Made by a program: the position numbers and the translations under genes
DNA from: Sphingobacterium shayense
GTDB taxonomy: Bacteria > Bacteroidota > Bacteroidia > Sphingobacteriales > Sphingobacteriaceae
Assembly (NCBI RefSeq): GCF_013179575.1
Contig: NZ_JABMCQ010000011.1
Location: 1 to 46,531, forward strand
Length of the DNA stretch: 46,531 nucleotides
Direction of reading: 5' to 3'
The notes under the pieces: generated by a model
Told to the model about the DNA's origin: nothing
What the model saw: the letters and a program-made list of their open reading frames with translations, nothing else
The model's database searches: none
Part shown: positions 24,151 to 31,772 of the stretch, piece by piece
Layout of the letters: the number at the start of each line of letters is the position of its first letter
Position numbering within the stretch: the first letter of the stretch is position 1

Positions 24151-24228
24151 CGATTAGAAAAATCATTTTTTACTAAATCACTTTTCTTATTACCAAAATA
24201 TCGTTAGGAGGAAATTGGAATTAAAACA

Positions 24229-24261
24229 GGTTGTTTGGGCGAGCTTTCGTCCCAAACAACC
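24229..24261 (-). terminator. Terminator of the DUF3472 gene
   Basis: A perfect 11-bp stem, GGTTGTTTGGG (24229-24239) and CCCAAACAACC (24251-24261), with an 11-nt loop, 25 bp past the DUF3472 stop codon. On the minus strand it is followed by TGTTTTAA, a fair U-tract. Confidence 0.8.
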
Positions 24262-24285
24262 CATCTATCTAAAAAATTCAAACTA

Positions 24286-25626
24286 CTATAAAGGAAGATT
24301 TTCAAAATCAATGTTGGGTGCCGCAGCTGTATTATCAAAATTGAATTTAGTATTCGGGGCAACGATTTCACTAAAGAACCCTCCATTTTTCAGGAAGAAA
24401 CCTGTTTGGTTTGCTCCCCCCGAGGCATCGATTCTTTGGTTTGCTCGATACGTATTATCGACCGTAAAATTGGCTTCCGCAATTTTCTTCCACTGCCCGT
24501 TACTTGTAATCACCCATTGATTTTTATAATTGGCTGTTCTTGCCAATGCTCCTTTTTCTGGATTAAAATTTTCAAGGAAACTATGAAACCCAGTTAAGTA
24601 TTTATCCGTTTTAGGTCTCTTAAAACTTGCTATTAATTTCCAATTATCTTCCTCAGGAGAATAGAACCATGCGGTAAAATCTGTCTTTCCATTCCCGTCA
24701 GGTTGACCTTTTAAAAGGAATTTATAGGTATTACCTGCCTTCCAATTATATTTAAGATAACTTTGTCCACCAGAACCTTCATTTCCGAATTCACCCGTAT
24801 AAACTCCCGGTCCTTTTTTATTTAAAATAATTTTTTCATCTTCAGGAATCGCATTTGGATCATCAGTAGAATACGGACTCCAAACAGAAAATAGGATTCT
24901 TCTTTCCGATTCACTGTTCACCTGAAAACCAAAATAACCCTCACTAAATCCATTTGCCATAAAATAAGATCCAATTGGATCTGAACCTTCGGGAACCTCC
25001 ACCTCGGAATAATAGTAACTTACATCTTCAGTAGTTGGAATGGTATAACCTAAGTGACAAGATGGACCCCTTCTTGCCCAATAGTAATATTCAGGGTCAT
25101 TGCTATAAATCACGCCTTCATTAATTGCATTTCCCGTAACAGAATAACTTTCCACATCACCAAAGTACCCGCCAGATTTATTTACTCCTTGAAGATCAAT
25201 TTTAATATAGCCGGCCTGCACATCAAAATCACCAATGGGATATTCCTTAAGGTCTGCACCAGAAAGCTCTACTGTGCGACGCTCACCGTTAATTGAAATT
25301 TGCACCTGACTTGTATTACCGGAAGGAAGGACCTTGGCTTTAAGTCCAAGATTTAATTTCCCATCTTTATTAACTCGAATATAAGTACTCGTAACTGTAT
25401 TCTCGTTGTTCCAATTTGCTAATCCATTCTTTGTAATTATTTCAGAAAATGTTCCGCTCTCTGATGAGAGGAAAGCATTCCCTGCTAAGGGAAGCTTATA
25501 AATTGTATCTAAAGACTCTTCTTCTTTTGAAGATTCAATTTGGAAGTCTTGAGAACAGGATGTAAAGCTGATAAATCCAAGTACTGTTACAAGTAAAATT
25601 TTATTTGATAAATTTTTAAATTTCAT
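24286..25626 (-). CDS. DUF5077-DUF3472 lipoprotein
   Basis: 446 residues with a lipobox (FTSCSQD). Residues ~40-170 form a DUF5077 domain (LPLAGNAFLSSESGTF, NGLANWNNENTVTSTYIRVN), a carbohydrate-binding-like beta-sandwich. Residues ~185-440 are the DUF3472 part, with YYYWARRGPSCHLGYTIP and an ending GGANQTGFFLKNGGFFSEIV. Proteins of this build occur in Bacteroidota beside glycan-degradation genes, and the fold suggests glycan binding or hydrolysis. No catalytic residue can be assigned. It is the single gene of its unit, with a terminator directly downstream and a LacI-type palindrome about 70 bp upstream of its start. Confidence 0.8.
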   Translation of the reverse strand: MKFKNLSNKILLVTVLGFISFTSCSQDFQIESSKEEESLDTIYKLPLAGNAFLSSESGTFSEIITKNGLANWNNENTVTSTYIRVNKDGKLNLGLKAKVLPSGNTSQVQISINGERRTVELSGADLKEYPIGDFDVQAGYIKIDLQGVNKSGGYFGDVESYSVTGNAINEGVIYSNDPEYYYWARRGPSCHLGYTIPTTEDVSYYYSEVEVPEGSDPIGSYFMANGFSEGYFGFQVNSESERRILFSVWSPYSTDDPNAIPEDEKIILNKKGPGVYTGEFGNEGSGGQSYLKYNWKAGNTYKFLLKGQPDGNGKTDFTAWFYSPEEDNWKLIASFKRPKTDKYLTGFHSFLENFNPEKGALARTANYKNQWVITSNGQWKKIAEANFTVDNTYRANQRIDASGGANQTGFFLKNGGFFSEIVAPNTKFNFDNTAAAPNIDFENLPL

Positions 25627-25694
25627 AAGGGTCTATTTTAAGGATTATTTAAATCTAGCGATACCAATTCTCATTTTAAAGTATTTAGCAAAAG

Positions 25695-25704
25695 CAAACG
25701 TTTG
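25695..25704. promoter_or_regulatory. LacI-type palindrome upstream of the DUF3472 gene
   Basis: CAAACGTTTG is a perfect 10-bp palindrome with the central CG typical of LacI-family operators, ~70 bp upstream of the DUF3472 start. A single short site can arise by chance, and no LacI-type gene is in the window. Confidence 0.25.
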
Positions 25705-25799
25705 TCTAAAATTTTAATGCACGAATACTTATCATTATATGATGTAGGTTTCATGATCGGATACCCATACCGCTAACAGATGACATGGTGAAAAAGACC

Positions 25800-25844
25800 T
25801 TATACAGAAAATTCGGCTTGTATTAATATTAGCCACAAAAACAT
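25800..25844 (-). CDS. Possible 14-residue leader peptide with strong Shine-Dalgarno
   Basis: AAGGAGG stands 6 nt before ATG 25844, followed by 14 codons (MFLWLILIQAEFSV) and a stop. Such a complete Shine-Dalgarno is unusual in Bacteroidota, where most genes lack one. It lies about 175 bp upstream of the DUF3472 start on the same strand, where a leader peptide could sit. Chance occurrence is quite possible. Confidence 0.2.
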   Translation of the reverse strand: MFLWLILIQAEFSV

Positions 25845-25939
25845 TAAGTCCTCCTTGAAGAAGCAATGAACCTTAGCAGCCTTTTGTTGACGGGATCAAA
25901 TCGGATATTAAATACACAAATTAATGTCTCACTAAAATA

Positions 25940-25964
25940 GGGCTGTATAATCATGATACAGCCC
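25940..25964. terminator. Hairpin terminator between the cytochrome and DUF3472 genes
   Basis: A perfect 9-bp stem, GGGCTGTAT (25940-25948) and ATACAGCCC (25956-25964), with a 7-nt loop. On the plus strand a run of six T follows after 7 nt, and on the minus strand TATTTTAG follows. It sits 140 bp past the stop of the cytochrome gene and probably ends that transcript. Confidence 0.6.
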
Positions 25965-26104
25965 CATTACGTTTTTTAACACTATATTTTATTCAACCAA
26001 AATAATAACAACATTGCCAACTGGCAAAAAACAGAATATTTAGAAAAGAACATAAAAAAGGGATCGTACCATTTTATTTTTGATACGAACCCACGACATC
26101 TACA

Positions 26105-28777
26105 TTATTTTTGCTGTGCTAGAAAAGCAACAAGTGAAGCAAATTCTTCCACAGTTAGGGAATTTCCTAATCCTGCTGGCATCATCGAGTTAGGCATTTC
26201 TTTTCGGGAGGCAATATTGTTCTTTTTTATGGTTGTCACCGAACCAGCAATATCTCTTAATACAACGCTAGCTGCAGTTTCTTGGGTCACGAATCCCATA
26301 TAACTCTTTTTATCTTTTGTACTAATCAGCACCGTTGCAAAGCCCTGAGAAATAGAAGCATTCGGTCTCAAAATAGATTCTGCAATTTGTTCACGATTCA
26401 TAATCGCTCCAACCTGGCCCATGAATGGTCCTTTCATCGGCTCATTTTTGCTAATGCTATGACAGGCAACACAGCCTTGTTTAGCAAAAAGCGCCTTACC
26501 TTTAGTCGGATTACCTTTTATTTTGCTTACCGCTAATAAAACATCCTCTATGGAGGTTTTTCCGACCTGTCCTTTTTGATTCTTAATTTTCTCCAAATCT
26601 ACTTTTTTCTCTGGTACTTGTTTTGCAACCACTTCTTTCTTTACCACGTTGAAAGCCGCAATTTCCATACGGAATTTATCATTCAAACGAGCAAAAAATG
26701 GTTGCTTTGTTGCCCCTGCTTTTAACGCTTGTGCTGTTAAGAATTTTTCTATGACAGGCGATGACTCCCAATCGATGCCTTTATAGTATGGTCCGTGAGA
26801 ATCAGGACGAGTACCCCACCACCATGAGGCGTCATAGGCCGTTTCCTTTTTATATAAGCGCGCTAAAGTAACCAAGATTTTATCCTTCAATTTTTGATCC
26901 TTAGTTTTCCCATAAGCCGTTATTAACCCCTCAACGGCTATCGGGTCATGCATATAACGCAGGGCCCACAACGCCAAATCAGGACTTTCTGTCCCTAAGA
27001 AACCTATACTCGCATTTACTGCGTTTAAACGAACTAAAGCTTGCACAGCCAAATGCGCTGGAATAATTTCTGCATTTGGTTTATCATGTGGACCTTCAGT
27101 ACCTTTGACCGGGGCAACAAACGAAGCGGGCACAGGTGTTTGTAACAAAGCATTGGCAACTTCGACACGTCCAAGCCGGCCTAAGGCCACTATTGAAGCC
27201 GTTTGGACGCGCACGGATGGATCTTTCAATCCCGCAATAAACGGATCAACTGGAACCTTTTCTAATCTACCTTTACGATCAGCCAGTGCACGCAAAGCAA
27301 ATTCACGCAGTTGATCTTCTTTTACAAGGTCGAGTAAGGCGGGAATCGCTTTTTCTTTTGCCACCTGTGCATACGTATAGACTGCGGCAACACGCGTGCT
27401 TAAAGGTAAATCCTTGTTCTTTGCCAAACTCAAAACAGTAGCAGCTGCTTCATCAGCCGGTCTGGAAAGTAGCTCCTGAGAAGCATACAACCTAGTTGTT
27501 GCGCTAGCCGATTTTAATAAGTCAGCCAATTCAGAAACTGATGCCTTTTTAATATCAGGGAACGCGGCGTAGGTCCATCCCTTAGGAACGACCCTTACGA
27601 CATACCCTTTATCTGGATTACCTGAATAACCAGCCCCATCCCAAGCTGATAAATATAACCTGCCCGAACCATCCACGTCCAAATCCGTAATTTGCGGTAA
27701 CTTAATAAACTCTTCTTCTTTTTGCGTAAAGCTTGGTCCATCTGGAAGCACATGATGCAAGTAAAGGAAACTTCTCCCCCAGTCGGCCATCATGGGCACC
27801 TTATTATATTTCGCAGGCCAAGTACCCTCGTCCATATAAAGTGAACCGGTGCCCGATCCTCCGCCTAGCATCGCTAACGCTGGAATGATTTCTTCCGTAA
27901 AATTCTGGAATAATAAAGGATATCCATACTCACCCGACTGAATCTGATGGGAGAAACGGATGTCCCAACCACCACCGTCATTGGTATTATCTCTTGTAAA
28001 AATATTCATAAAAGGATCGATAGCAACATCATAAATATTACGTAACCCATGCGTATAGACCTCTAGTTCTGTCCCATCTGGGCGAACGCGTAGAATGCCA
28101 CCACCGTACATGGACAGTCTTTTTCCATCCGTGCCTTTAGCATCATGAAATCCAAAATCACCTACCGCAATGTAGACCCAACCGTCGATTCCCATGCGAA
28201 TGCCATTGGTTGCGTGGTCAGTTCCCCTTTCCTGGATGTATTTGGCATTGCTCAATCCAACCACCAGCGATTTGGGGGACCCATCGGCGATACCATCTTG
28301 ATCCTTATCTTCAAACACAACTAAGTCCATACCTGTCGCTATGCCTGTTGTCGCATCGAAAGTAGTATGTAAGACAAAAACCTGATCACCTAAGATAAAA
28401 ATACCGCGCGGATTGTCTACTCGCGCAAAATCAGTATGTTTATCCATTTTACCGTCGTTATCCAAATCAACAAATCGTCGGATAAACCCCTTGCCCATAT
28501 CTTTCCCTAACGAACCTATCATATCCACCCCCACAAATACTTCGCCTGTCGGTGCTACCGCTAAACAAGCCGGGCTTGGTGTTAGATCTGGCCCTGTAAA
28601 GGATGTCATCAACAAGTCTTCCGGTGCGCCAGATACGGTATCCAAACTATCTTGCAGCATTGCTACAGTATCAACATAGGCAAGTGTGGTTATTCTTGCT
28701 GATGATTTGGGGTTTTCGGCCGTTTGGGTCAAGCCCAACAATAGTGGGAAGAGGATTAAGTTTAATGTTTTTTTCAT
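26105..28777 (-). CDS. PQQ-type propeller / HEAT / cytochrome c protein
   Basis: 890 residues. A signal peptide (1-20) is followed by a six-bladed propeller of the sugar/sorbosone-dehydrogenase-like type (about 75-400, with GIFILGDQVFVLHTTFD and DFGFHDAKGTDGKRLSMYGG). HEAT-like repeats follow (about 410-680, with PSVRVQTASIVALGRLGRVE). The protein ends in a heme-binding domain with C769-VA-C772-H773 and a distal Met in MMPAGLG near 864. This is the 'Planctomycete-type' architecture (TIGR02604/TIGR02603-like) also common in Bacteroidota. It is exported and probably passes electrons from oxidation of a sugar or alcohol. The substrate is unknown. It is transcribed alone. Confidence 0.85.
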   Translation of the reverse strand: MKKTLNLILFPLLLGLTQTAENPKSSARITTLAYVDTVAMLQDSLDTVSGAPEDLLMTSFTGPDLTPSPACLAVAPTGEVFVGVDMIGSLGKDMGKGFIRRFVDLDNDGKMDKHTDFARVDNPRGIFILGDQVFVLHTTFDATTGIATGMDLVVFEDKDQDGIADGSPKSLVVGLSNAKYIQERGTDHATNGIRMGIDGWVYIAVGDFGFHDAKGTDGKRLSMYGGGILRVRPDGTELEVYTHGLRNIYDVAIDPFMNIFTRDNTNDGGGWDIRFSHQIQSGEYGYPLLFQNFTEEIIPALAMLGGGSGTGSLYMDEGTWPAKYNKVPMMADWGRSFLYLHHVLPDGPSFTQKEEEFIKLPQITDLDVDGSGRLYLSAWDGAGYSGNPDKGYVVRVVPKGWTYAAFPDIKKASVSELADLLKSASATTRLYASQELLSRPADEAAATVLSLAKNKDLPLSTRVAAVYTYAQVAKEKAIPALLDLVKEDQLREFALRALADRKGRLEKVPVDPFIAGLKDPSVRVQTASIVALGRLGRVEVANALLQTPVPASFVAPVKGTEGPHDKPNAEIIPAHLAVQALVRLNAVNASIGFLGTESPDLALWALRYMHDPIAVEGLITAYGKTKDQKLKDKILVTLARLYKKETAYDASWWWGTRPDSHGPYYKGIDWESSPVIEKFLTAQALKAGATKQPFFARLNDKFRMEIAAFNVVKKEVVAKQVPEKKVDLEKIKNQKGQVGKTSIEDVLLAVSKIKGNPTKGKALFAKQGCVACHSISKNEPMKGPFMGQVGAIMNREQIAESILRPNASISQGFATVLISTKDKKSYMGFVTQETAASVVLRDIAGSVTTIKKNNIASRKEMPNSMMPAGLGNSLTVEEFASLVAFLAQQK

Positions 28778-29243
28778 AGGTATAGTAGGTATTTGTAGAA
28801 TAGATAACAGATCCTTTTATCAGAGTAGTATCTATTTATACAGCTTATATATTATAATTGTTATTCTCTAGTTGTTTTCATTTTCGGTTTAGAGGCAGCT
28901 AGTCAAAAATGTGGTAAAAGGCTTCTGACGCGTGGGCACAAGTTCGTGTTCATAACGGGCACTAGTTAAAAGTGCCGCACTACGCAAACACTTTCTACAA
29001 CCAAAGATAAAAAATCACATCACAAAAAACCATAATCTAACTCAATTCTTTTGAATCTAATTCAAAACCTGAAAATCCTGCATTAACAAAGATCCAAACG
29101 AGTAACTTAGTTATAAAAGGGGTATTTAAATGAGGTGAAAATTTTGTTTTGCAACAGGGAAATCAATGAAGTAATTAAAGAAAGTCAAGATTATAAAACT
29201 GACATTATCTTTTATATCTTAGATACAATCGAGCAATTTACCG
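28778..29243. other. Upstream region of the cytochrome gene with small coding-like scrap
   Basis: The promoter of the cytochrome gene should lie here. A spaced palindrome GGCACT-7-AGTGCC (28958-28976) resembles the tandem palindromes at 15239-15290. At its right end a plus-strand frame of ~30 codons (NREINEVIKESQDYKTDIIF, then YILDTIEQFTGNL and a stop at 29251-29253) looks like a protein tail of unknown family. It runs directly into the phytase remnant, marking a recombination junction near 29244. Confidence 0.35.
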
Positions 29244-29526
29244 GCAATTTATAAAGCATCTGACAGCGCTGGGTACATTGTAGCATCTAATCAACAAAAC
29301 AATTCATTCAACATCTACCCTAGAGAAGGAGATACAGGAAACACTAATCAACATACGTTTATGGCCGGAGGTGCCTGCATCCGCTATTGAATGCGACGGG
29401 GCAGATGCCATCGCCATGCCGAATGGATCGATGTTCCCTAAAGGAATGCTCGTAGCGATGAGTAAAGGAGTGGTATACCACTATTAGGATTGGGAGATAT
29501 TCCAAGACGTAATCGACTGTAAATAA
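29244..29526 (+). pseudogene. Remnant of a second beta-propeller phytase (last ~95 codons)
   Basis: Aligns base by base with 19001-19282 of the intact phytase (AIYKASDS, ASNQQNNSFNIYPREGD, then DGADAIAM). It carries one inserted base in GGCCGGAGG (GGCGGAGG in the intact gene), which shifts the frame, and a TAC-to-TAG change in the YYDW stretch. It has no 5' part; an unrelated sequence joins it at 29244. This is a duplicated and decayed gene end. Similarity continues past the stop through the terminator and the convergent small gene. Confidence 0.85.
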
Positions 29527-29552
29527 AAGCTTAAATTTAGCTTTAGTAAACT

Positions 29553-29587
29553 GAATGCCTCAAAACCTAATAGCTTTTGAGGCATTC
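29553..29587 (+). terminator. Intact ancestral phytase terminator in the decayed copy
   Basis: A perfect 13-bp stem, GAATGCCTCAAAA (29553-29565) and TTTTGAGGCATTC (29575-29587), with a 9-nt loop, then TCATTTG. The intact phytase gene retains only the left arm (19309-19321). The dead gene thus keeps the better terminator. Confidence 0.75.
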
Positions 29588-29619
29588 TCATTTGTAAATA
29601 AAGCAGATTACTCCGGCTG

Positions 29620-29764
29620 CTAAGGACTCCTCTTTACGGGGCTTCCATACCAAATTGCCAATCTAAGCCATTTGTAGATCATGAGGCATGAATATAACTA
29701 ATCTCGTCTGCATTGGAATTTCTTTAATTTAGTTGCTGAAGAGAAGCTTATGGCTATTGAGCAT
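29620..29764 (-). pseudogene. Decayed copy of the 53-residue convergent membrane gene
   Basis: Corresponds to 19335-19496. Reading from ATG 29764 gives MLNSHKLLFSN and then a stop. In another frame, MIYKWLRLAIWYGSPVKRSP ends at 29620-29622, matching MIYILVNLAIWYVIP of the intact version. One stop and at least one frameshift have destroyed it. Confidence 0.5.
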
Positions 29765-30207
29765 AAACTTTATACCGCCCTTCCCTTCGTTCCAATGTAA
29801 GCACTACGAGAAAAATGATCCTTTAAATACGAAGATATATTATTTAACATCGAAGTAGAACTCATTAACCGTATTAAAACTATCCAAAAAAGAAAAGAGA
29901 TTTTTTTCTAAAACAGGGACAAAATAAGTCAAGTTATTGGTTTTCCAACAACGTTCTATATGGGCTTTTCTAAAAAAAGAAGATAGCGAAGTAATGAATT
30001 CGTTTTCAATGGAAATGACATCGTGGGTTCTATATGACTAAAAATAAAACATGCATATGATGATAAAAGGATATTATTTTTACCGTTGTAGTATCAAGTC
30101 TTTTCTTTGAAGAAGAGATCCAAATAAGACCGTTAGATACTAAAAATAATACACCCTCCATGCCTCTCCTCGATGCACACTTGGGGGGTCTTCTCTTTTT
30201 ACAGCCT
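29765..30207. other. Intergenic gap, nothing assigned
   Basis: AT-rich sequence between the end of the duplicated block and the Abi_2 remnant. No open frame, clear hairpin or repeat was seen, except a short pyrimidine-rich stretch (about 30150-30200) just before the Abi_2 start. Confidence 0.3.
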
Positions 30208-30479
30208 ATGGCAAAGAAATCATATGATAAACCTCCGTTAGCTTTTGTCGATCAGTTACAAAACTGAAAGAACCGCGGGTTGGAAATACTAGATGATCAA
30301 CGTTCTATTTCTTATTTACAACAAATTAGTTATTATCAGGTGACAATAATAGCCTGAGTAACAAACTAGGCCATCTCTTCAACAAATATCCCTCGGTACC
30401 TATTAAATATTTGGGTATTCCCTCAGACGGTCACGGAAATTTACTAAACTGGAAAGAAGAGCCCTTATTCAACAATTAA
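30208..30479 (+). pseudogene. Abi_2 (AbiD/F) family remnant, both ends without the middle
   Basis: Starts MAKKSYDKPPLAFVDQLQN, TGA (30265-30267), then KNRGLEILDDQRSISYLQQI and SYYQV, the classic Abi_2 opening in which the stop replaces the Leu of the usual L-K-RGL. At about 30339 the frame changes and reads NKLGHLFNKYPSVPIKYLGI and NWKEEPLF to a stop at 30477-30479, the classic Abi_2 end. The central ~200 residues, including the expected R-x4-6-H motif, are deleted. It is thus doubly inactivated. Confidence 0.75.
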
Positions 30480-30584
30480 TATTGCACTTTAAAACACCGT
30501 ACATATTACGACGGAATTTTCACAACGTGAATTAGAAAACTCGGTTTACATTTTCGTTTAACGGATACTATACTTGTACAGTTC

Positions 30585-31343
30585 TCAATCAGCGGCTTTT
30601 TCATAAGGCTTTATCGACAACATCTCACTTGTCGAAACCGAATAGGCATAAATACGATTTACGGAATCATCCTTGATAAAATAATAGTTCGCCGTTTTAT
30701 AAATAAGGAATTTGTGTTTATCGTCGTTACGCAAAATAGGTGTTTCTTGATGTTGCTTGAGCACAATATCATATCTCGGTCTTGAAGTTTGAATTTGTGA
30801 AGCTTCACTTCTCGCCATTGAATAAGTACATAAAAACACGAAAGCGACTAATAATATGTGACCAGCGAAATTATTTTTAAAGAAAATTATAAAAAGAAAT
30901 ATAGCAGTCAAAGATATTAAGGCGGCAATAGTAATTTTAGGAAGTCCATAAATATGTAACAAAATTCCTAACACTAAAAGGACGGCGATTATAATTAACA
31001 CAATGATAAATTTAGTAACTTGGAAATTATACCCGTTTTTATGCATAATACTAAGAAGAATCGCTATTGTTCCGGGAAACATTAAAATAGAAAGTAGAAC
31101 TACATGCATTAATTTCTCATATAACACGGGAAGTGCGTCTGCGATGTCAAAAAAAGCCAAAAAATAATTAAACCCAAATTCATCAAGGTAAATCCATAGA
31201 TAAAAGAACCCTACAGTTGTAACGAATGACGTTACAATTGCGAAATCGATAACAGTTATGTCTTTAGCTAGTCGAAATGGTTCGTTGAGTCTCGATGTAA
31301 TGCGGGACACATTCGAAAAAATATGACGTTTAAGATTTTTCAT
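30585..31343 (-). CDS. Multi-pass membrane protein of unknown function
   Basis: 252 residues. A basic N-terminal tail (about 1-30) is followed by five hydrophobic helices (about 33-53, 75-95, 107-130, 132-152 and 157-175) and a polar ~75-residue C-terminal domain (LKQHQETPILRNDDKHKFLI, YFIKDDSVNRIYAYSVSTSE) that looks beta-rich. No family is recognised. It stands alone between the Abi_2 remnant and the SusD end, and reads leftwards. Confidence 0.55.
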   Translation of the reverse strand: MKNLKRHIFSNVSRITSRLNEPFRLAKDITVIDFAIVTSFVTTVGFFYLWIYLDEFGFNYFLAFFDIADALPVLYEKLMHVVLLSILMFPGTIAILLSIMHKNGYNFQVTKFIIVLIIIAVLLVLGILLHIYGLPKITIAALISLTAIFLFIIFFKNNFAGHILLVAFVFLCTYSMARSEASQIQTSRPRYDIVLKQHQETPILRNDDKHKFLIYKTANYYFIKDDSVNRIYAYSVSTSEMLSIKPYEKAAD

Positions 31344-31772
31344 AGTATATGTTAATTCATTTTATTAATAAATATATAAAACATCTTTTATATCTACGAA
31401 GCAAAGAAAGTGTTTATTAATATCTTTGGTAAGAATTATACGCAAATTAATTTAACATCCTTTAAAAGCCTTTTTCTCATTTTTTTTTCAATCGTACAAA
31501 AATTTGATTTCACAGAACCGAGTCTATTTGACCTCGAACACCGCTTTGTTGTACACTAGGATTAGTAACTACTATTGCATACTGGCGCTTTACACTGTCC
31601 CCGATCACGCTCAAAAGTTCTATACATTTTTAAAAATACTATCTTTAGCTAACGCGTTTACGCTAAGATTTCCCCCTCTTTTTCGCCTCCACTGAAAAAG
31701 GGGGATAGAATTCCCCCTTTGGCGCTGTATTACTATTGCAAACGCTTCTTTCTTAACTAGCACTCAGGTCAT
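31344..31772. other. Gap between susD and the membrane-protein gene
   Basis: Apart from the susD terminator (31697-31720), the segment 31500-31690 has a higher GC than the usual spacers here. It contains small inverted elements (GCGT-AA-ACGC near 31655-31670, AACGCGTT), but no convincing protein frame. It may be a noncoding repeat end or decayed insertion; unresolved. Confidence 0.25.
31697..31720 (-). terminator. Terminator of the susC-susD transcript
   Basis: Perfect 8-bp stem, AAAGGGGG (31697-31704) with CCCCCTTT (31713-31720), and an 8-nt loop. On the minus strand it is followed directly by a run of five T. It lies 53 bp past the susD stop and is a standard intrinsic terminator. Confidence 0.85.

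Noticed and set aside
31504..31695. 63-codon plus-strand frame between susD and the membrane-protein gene
   Set aside because: It starts from a non-ATG context within a structured noncoding segment and runs into the susD terminator stem.
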